Source of the DNA: Chitinophagaceae bacterium
GTDB taxonomy: Bacteria; Bacteroidota; Bacteroidia; Chitinophagales; Chitinophagaceae
Reading direction: 5' to 3'
NCBI GenBank assembly: GCA_013140985.1
Contig: JABFRU010000023.1
Location: 124,001 to 188,000, forward strand
Length of the DNA: 64,000 nucleotides
Position 1 is the first letter of the stretch. Each line of letters starts with the position of its first letter. The translations under genes were made by a program, and so were the position numbers. Shown piece by piece: positions 60,495 through 64,000 of this stretch. The notes beneath the pieces are model-generated. The model ran no database searches. It had not been told where the DNA came from and worked only from the letters and a program-made list of their open reading frames with translations.

Positions 60495-61709
60495 ATGCAA
60501 GCATTACTATCATTCATCAGTATTTTTCTCCTGTCAATAGGATGCAATACAGCAGACAGCAACCCTACATTCGACAAGACGAATTTAATAAATTCAATTG
60601 CTGTTGATACCCTCCCCGTTAAGAAATTAAAACACTATGATGAATTAAAATACAAAGACAAACAAGTACTCACGGCCGCATCCGGAACAAAGTCTGTCAT
60701 CTTTACTGCATCCGGCTCGAAATTATATGCGATGAATCTCGAAGGAATGAGTGTGTATGAGTTTGATCAAAAGAGTAAAAAGATCACAAGAGAATTCAAA
60801 TTCACGCCTACCCGTGGCATGGGTTGGGATTATAATAAAAGCCGTCCCATTGCTTCTTTCCAGGAAAAACCGGTGGAAGCCTGTTTCAGCCATGATGATA
60901 AAATTTTATGGGTGTCATTGCACAATGCAGAAGGCATCGTTCCTATTTGGGTAGATGATTTTTCAAAGAACAATGCGGTAACGACAAAAGAACAAAAAAC
61001 AAAACCCATCACTGTTTTGTATCCCGGCCAGTCAAAAACAGATTCATTCCGTGTGCCGCTGATCGAAACAGGAAAGACACCAAAAGTTATTTCAAGGACA
61101 GCCGACAGCAAATATTTATTAGTGAGCAACTGGCATTCCCGTAACACAAGTGTGCTGGAAATGGATAGCAATGCTTCTCCTTATGGGAAAGTGATCAGCA
61201 CTATTCCTGTATCGGCTATTCCAAGAGGAATTGCTGTGGATGATAAAAATAAAAGATCCTATATCGCTATCATGGGCGGCTCGAGCCTGAATGTGGTGAA
61301 TAATGATACATGGCAAAGTGATACGATCATGAATGTATGGAGCAGTCCCCGGCATATTGTGATGGACACAAGCGGGCATTTATTTGTTTCTTATAATAGT
61401 CTTAATACAATTGCCTGCATTGATGCAGCCTCAGGCAAACAATTATTTTCTGCTCAAACTCATGCACAACCAAGGACGATCGTATTATCAAAAAACCACA
61501 AATTTATTTTCGTCACTTGTTACACCAGCGATTATGTGGATGTGTATAAGATCAATGACGACAACTTTGAGAAAATAGCATCTTTGCCTTGTGGCGGCCA
61601 CCCGGTTGGCGTAGATATTTATGAAGATGATGAAGACCTGGAAGCATGGGTGTGCAGCTATAGCGGTTCGATAACAATTTTTACATTTAAAAAGAAAGAT
61701 AAAGACTGA
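60495..61709 (+). CDS. Beta-propeller lipoprotein (YncE/YVTN-like)
   Basis: 404 residues from ATG 60495; a GTG at 60402 extends the frame by 31 unlikely residues. Lipobox-like SIGC in LSFISIFLLSIGCNTADS. Repeated blades with propeller signatures: GKTPKVISRTADSKYLLVSN, IPRGIAVDDKNKRSYIAIMG, SSPRHIVMDTSGHLFVSYNS, QPRTIVLSKNHKFIFVTCYT, GHPVGVDIYEDDEDLEAWVC. Relatives are secreted or anchored propellers that bind proteins or nucleic acids; the role is unknown. Confidence 0.88.
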   Translation: MQALLSFISIFLLSIGCNTADSNPTFDKTNLINSIAVDTLPVKKLKHYDELKYKDKQVLTAASGTKSVIFTASGSKLYAMNLEGMSVYEFDQKSKKITREFKFTPTRGMGWDYNKSRPIASFQEKPVEACFSHDDKILWVSLHNAEGIVPIWVDDFSKNNAVTTKEQKTKPITVLYPGQSKTDSFRVPLIETGKTPKVISRTADSKYLLVSNWHSRNTSVLEMDSNASPYGKVISTIPVSAIPRGIAVDDKNKRSYIAIMGGSSLNVVNNDTWQSDTIMNVWSSPRHIVMDTSGHLFVSYNSLNTIACIDAASGKQLFSAQTHAQPRTIVLSKNHKFIFVTCYTSDYVDVYKINDDNFEKIASLPCGGHPVGVDIYEDDEDLEAWVCSYSGSITIFTFKKKDKD

Positions 61710-61719
61710 TCATGAAAAT

Positions 61720-61821
61720 AAAAAATAAGAAATGAGGAATAAGGAATGAGAAAGTCAATACAAAGACGATAACACTTTCTCATTTCTCATTTCTGATTTC
61801 TTATTCCTTATTTCTAATTCC
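61720..61821. repeat. Intergenic hairpin with AATAAGGAATGAG word-repeat arms
   Basis: Left arm about 61723-61755 repeats AATAAGAAATGAG and GAATAAGGAATGAGAAAG. The right arm 61773-61821 carries the complement; 27 of 32 positions pair in the inner stem. It ends 8 nt before the dnaE ATG. Confidence 0.85.
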
Positions 61822-61828
61822 CTTTGAA

Positions 61829-64000
61829 ATGAAATTTTCTCATCTTCACGTCCATACACAATTCTCTTTGCTTGACGGAGCAGCATCTATTCAAAATCTT
61901 TATAAGAAAGCGATAAAAGATGAAATGCCGGCGCTGGCCATCAGCGATCATGGTAATATGTTCGGCGTATTTGAATTTGTGGCCGAAGCTTATAAGAATA
62001 AAGATGAGAATGGTAAAGTAAAAGTGAAACCAATTGTGGGCTGTGAGTTTTACATTACTACAGACCGTCATCAAAAAACTTTTACGAAAGAACAAAGAGA
62101 TCCCCGCCATCATCAAATATTACTGGCAAAGAATGAAGAGGGTTACCGCAATTTGATCAAGCTGACATCACTTGGTTTCATTGAAGGGATGTACAGCAAA
62201 TATCCCCGTATAGATAAAGAATTAATTCTACGGCATCATAAAGGATTGATCGCAACAACTTGTTGCCTCGGTGCGATGGTGCCACAGGCCATTCTGAAAA
62301 AAGGAGAAGAAGAAGGCGAGAATGAATTCAAATGGTGGCTCAATGTTTTCCAGGAAGATTATTATGTAGAGCTGCAGCGGCATGGTATGCCCGAGCAGGA
62401 TAAAGTAAATGAGGTACTGGTAAGATTAGCAAAGAAATATAATGTAAAGATCATTGCCAGCAATGACTCCCATTATGTAGATATAGAAGATTACAATGCA
62501 CATGATATTTTGCTTTGTATCAATACCGGTGAAAAATTTGCTACGGAAAAACAACTGGACTTTACCGACGACGATGTTCATTCCAAGAATAAACGCTTTG
62601 CATTTCCCAACGACCAGTTCTATTTCAAAACAACAGAAGAAATGAGCAAGGTCTTCGGCGATCTGCCCGAAGCCATTGACAATACCAACGAGATCGTTGA
62701 CAAAGTAGAATTGCTCAATCTTACCCGTGATATTTTATTGCCTGCATTTCCCATTGATAAAAAATTCCAGCTGCATGATAAAGAAGAAACGATCGGCAAA
62801 TACACCGTATCGGCTGAATCAAAGAACCAGTGGGAGTATTTAAAGCATATCACTTATGAAGGGGCCAATCGCAGGTATTCAGATCTGACCAATGAAATAA
62901 AAGACAGGATAGAATTTGAATTGTTTACCATCAAGATGATGGGCTTCGCCGGTTACTTTTTGATTGTAAGTGATTTTATCAGGGCAGGCCGGGAACAAAA
63001 TGTTTATATCGGGCCGGGTCGTGGTTCGGCGGCAGGATCCGTTGTCGCATATTGTATCGGCATCACTAATATCGATCCGATCAAATACAATTTGCTGTTT
63101 GAAAGGTTTTTGAATCCTGATCGAAAATCAATGCCGGATATTGATACCGACTTTGATGATGAAGGAAGACAAAAAGTAATTGATTATGTAGTTGAAAAAT
63201 ACGGAAAGAACCAGGTAGCGCAGATCATTACCTATGGCACGATGGCTGCCAAGATGAGCATCAAAGATGTGGCGAGAGTAATGGATCTTCCATTGCCGGA
63301 ATCAAATGCATTGGCAAAATTGGTTCCTGACCGGCCGGGCATTGAATTAAGAAGAGTTTTACATGCACCGATGAAATCAAATCCTTCGGCAAGCTCAGGA
63401 GGAGAAAAATCATTAGAAGAAAAAGATGGACTGCAAAATGATGACCTCGAAAATGTAAAGAAGCTACGAGAAATTTATAAACAAACAGATACTCTCGCAG
63501 GAAAGGTTTTACATGAAGCAGAAAGACTGGAAGGTTCTGTCCGCAATACCGGCATTCATGCCGCAGGTATTATTATTGCACCGAAAGACCTGATGGAAAT
63601 GATCCCCGTGGCCATTTCTAAAGAATCCACTTTATGGTTAACGCAGATAGAAGGCAACGATATTGAGAATGCCGGTATCCTGAAGATGGATTTTTTGGGA
63701 TTAAAAACATTGACCATTTTAAAGAATGCATTGGCATTGATCAAACTGCTTCACGGAGTAGAAATTGATATTGATAAAATCCCCCTTGACGATAAGAAAA
63801 CATTTGAATTATACCAGCATGGGTCAACCATCGGTACGTTCCAGTTCGAAAGTCCGGGCATGCAAAAATATTTACGGGAATTAAAACCCGATAAGTTCGG
63901 CGATCTTATTGCGATGAATGCATTGTATCGTCCGGGCCCTATTGCTTACATTCCTGAATATATTGACCGCAAACATGGCCGCTCTGCCATTCAGTATGAT
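61829..64000 (+). CDS. dnaE: DNA polymerase III alpha subunit (5' part, runs off the window)
   Basis: The first 724 codons from ATG 61829; the gene continues past 64000. PHP domain: HLHVHTQFSLLDG, ISDHGNMFG, IIASNDSHYVD. Polymerase palm and catalytic residues: GPGRGSAAGSVVAYCIGITN, MPDIDTDFDD with two catalytic Asp, and the third Asp in LKMDFLGLKTL; also GSVRNTGIHAAGI and NALYRPGPIAYIPEYI. It is the replicative polymerase. PHP residues look intact, so proofreading or pyrophosphatase activity in the PHP site is possible. A dispersed repeat motif adds Ser/Gly-rich residues (SNPSASSGGEKS) near codon 520. Confidence 0.97.
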   Translation, partial: MKFSHLHVHTQFSLLDGAASIQNLYKKAIKDEMPALAISDHGNMFGVFEFVAEAYKNKDENGKVKVKPIVGCEFYITTDRHQKTFTKEQRDPRHHQILLAKNEEGYRNLIKLTSLGFIEGMYSKYPRIDKELILRHHKGLIATTCCLGAMVPQAILKKGEEEGENEFKWWLNVFQEDYYVELQRHGMPEQDKVNEVLVRLAKKYNVKIIASNDSHYVDIEDYNAHDILLCINTGEKFATEKQLDFTDDDVHSKNKRFAFPNDQFYFKTTEEMSKVFGDLPEAIDNTNEIVDKVELLNLTRDILLPAFPIDKKFQLHDKEETIGKYTVSAESKNQWEYLKHITYEGANRRYSDLTNEIKDRIEFELFTIKMMGFAGYFLIVSDFIRAGREQNVYIGPGRGSAAGSVVAYCIGITNIDPIKYNLLFERFLNPDRKSMPDIDTDFDDEGRQKVIDYVVEKYGKNQVAQIITYGTMAAKMSIKDVARVMDLPLPESNALAKLVPDRPGIELRRVLHAPMKSNPSASSGGEKSLEEKDGLQNDDLENVKKLREIYKQTDTLAGKVLHEAERLEGSVRNTGIHAAGIIIAPKDLMEMIPVAISKESTLWLTQIEGNDIENAGILKMDFLGLKTLTILKNALALIKLLHGVEIDIDKIPLDDKKTFELYQHGSTIGTFQFESPGMQKYLRELKPDKFGDLIAMNALYRPGPIAYIPEYIDRKHGRSAIQYD
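63383..63399. repeat. Dispersed repeat word CCTTCGGCAAGCTCAGG inside dnaE
   Basis: 17 bp identical to a word that is frequently repeated between genes in many bacteria (from memory), here read in frame as P-S-A-S-S-G. Only one copy is present in the window. Confidence 0.5.

Overview
The window comes from a member of the Bacteroidota, most likely Chitinophagaceae or a close relative (inference). Several promoters fit the phylum pattern TTTG, 19-21 nt, TAnnTTTG; the clearest precede tRNA-Ser, the PUR-domain gene, rpmE2 and a putative ncRNA. Start codons lack strong Shine-Dalgarno sites. The protein set is also typical: three large TonB-dependent-receptor-type outer-membrane beta-barrels, a very large secreted protein with a type IX secretion (T9SS) tail, a DUF3276/PUR protein and a type B L31. 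No rRNA, prophage, transposase, CRISPR or cas gene is visible.

Layout: 1-2.5 kb holds the start of an ATP-grasp enzyme, a small membrane protein, a CCG-type Fe-S protein, a conserved hypothetical gene and tRNA-Gly(CCC). 2.5-9.6 kb has an outer-membrane receptor, a TPR/beta-barrel plus family 2 glycosyltransferase pair that looks like a polysaccharide synthesis and export unit, and a sterol desaturase-like hydroxylase. 9.7-17 kb is a housekeeping run: miaB, a sigma-54 activator without a sensor domain, lptE, secG, mltG, a YihY-family protein and a thioredoxin-like protein. tlpA-like and trmH genes face it on the minus strand.

18.7-29.9 kb is a complete co-directional reductive pyrimidine catabolism cluster: (methyl)malonate-semialdehyde dehydrogenase, omega-aminotransferase, NCS1 permease, dihydropyrimidinase, beta-ureidopropionase, PreT and PreA. 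Together they would import uracil or thymine, reduce and open the ring, and carry beta-alanine or 3-aminoisobutyrate to acetyl- or propionyl-CoA. Between its first two genes sits an accessory insert: an ORF6N-domain gene preceded by four 21-bp palindromes, with two more inside its reading frame, followed by a second diverged copy of the 3' end of mmsA and an unknown membrane protein gene.

30-41 kb holds a membrane class III cyclase, a frameshifted TMEM175-like channel gene, rpmE2 with a leader hairpin, a probable structured ncRNA with its own promoter (33.15-32.91 kb, minus), a YajQ-family gene, two tandem paralogous outer-membrane receptors and a LytS/LytR-type two-component pair. 41-64 kb holds threonine aldolase, pgi, the T9SS giant, the PUR protein, an ABC exporter, tRNA-Ser(TGA), a LacI regulator, a CBS protein, msrA, a peptide-binding lipoprotein, an M1 peptidase, a flippase, an NlpC/P60 lipoprotein, a beta-propeller lipoprotein and the first 724 codons of dnaE.

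The most unusual overall feature is the density of small repeats. There are long intergenic hairpins whose arms are built of short tandem words, dispersed GC-rich palindromes, and a pair of about 120-bp MITEs each flanked by a 9-bp target duplication. Similar repeat material also lies in frame inside miaB, lptE, the aminotransferase and dnaE.
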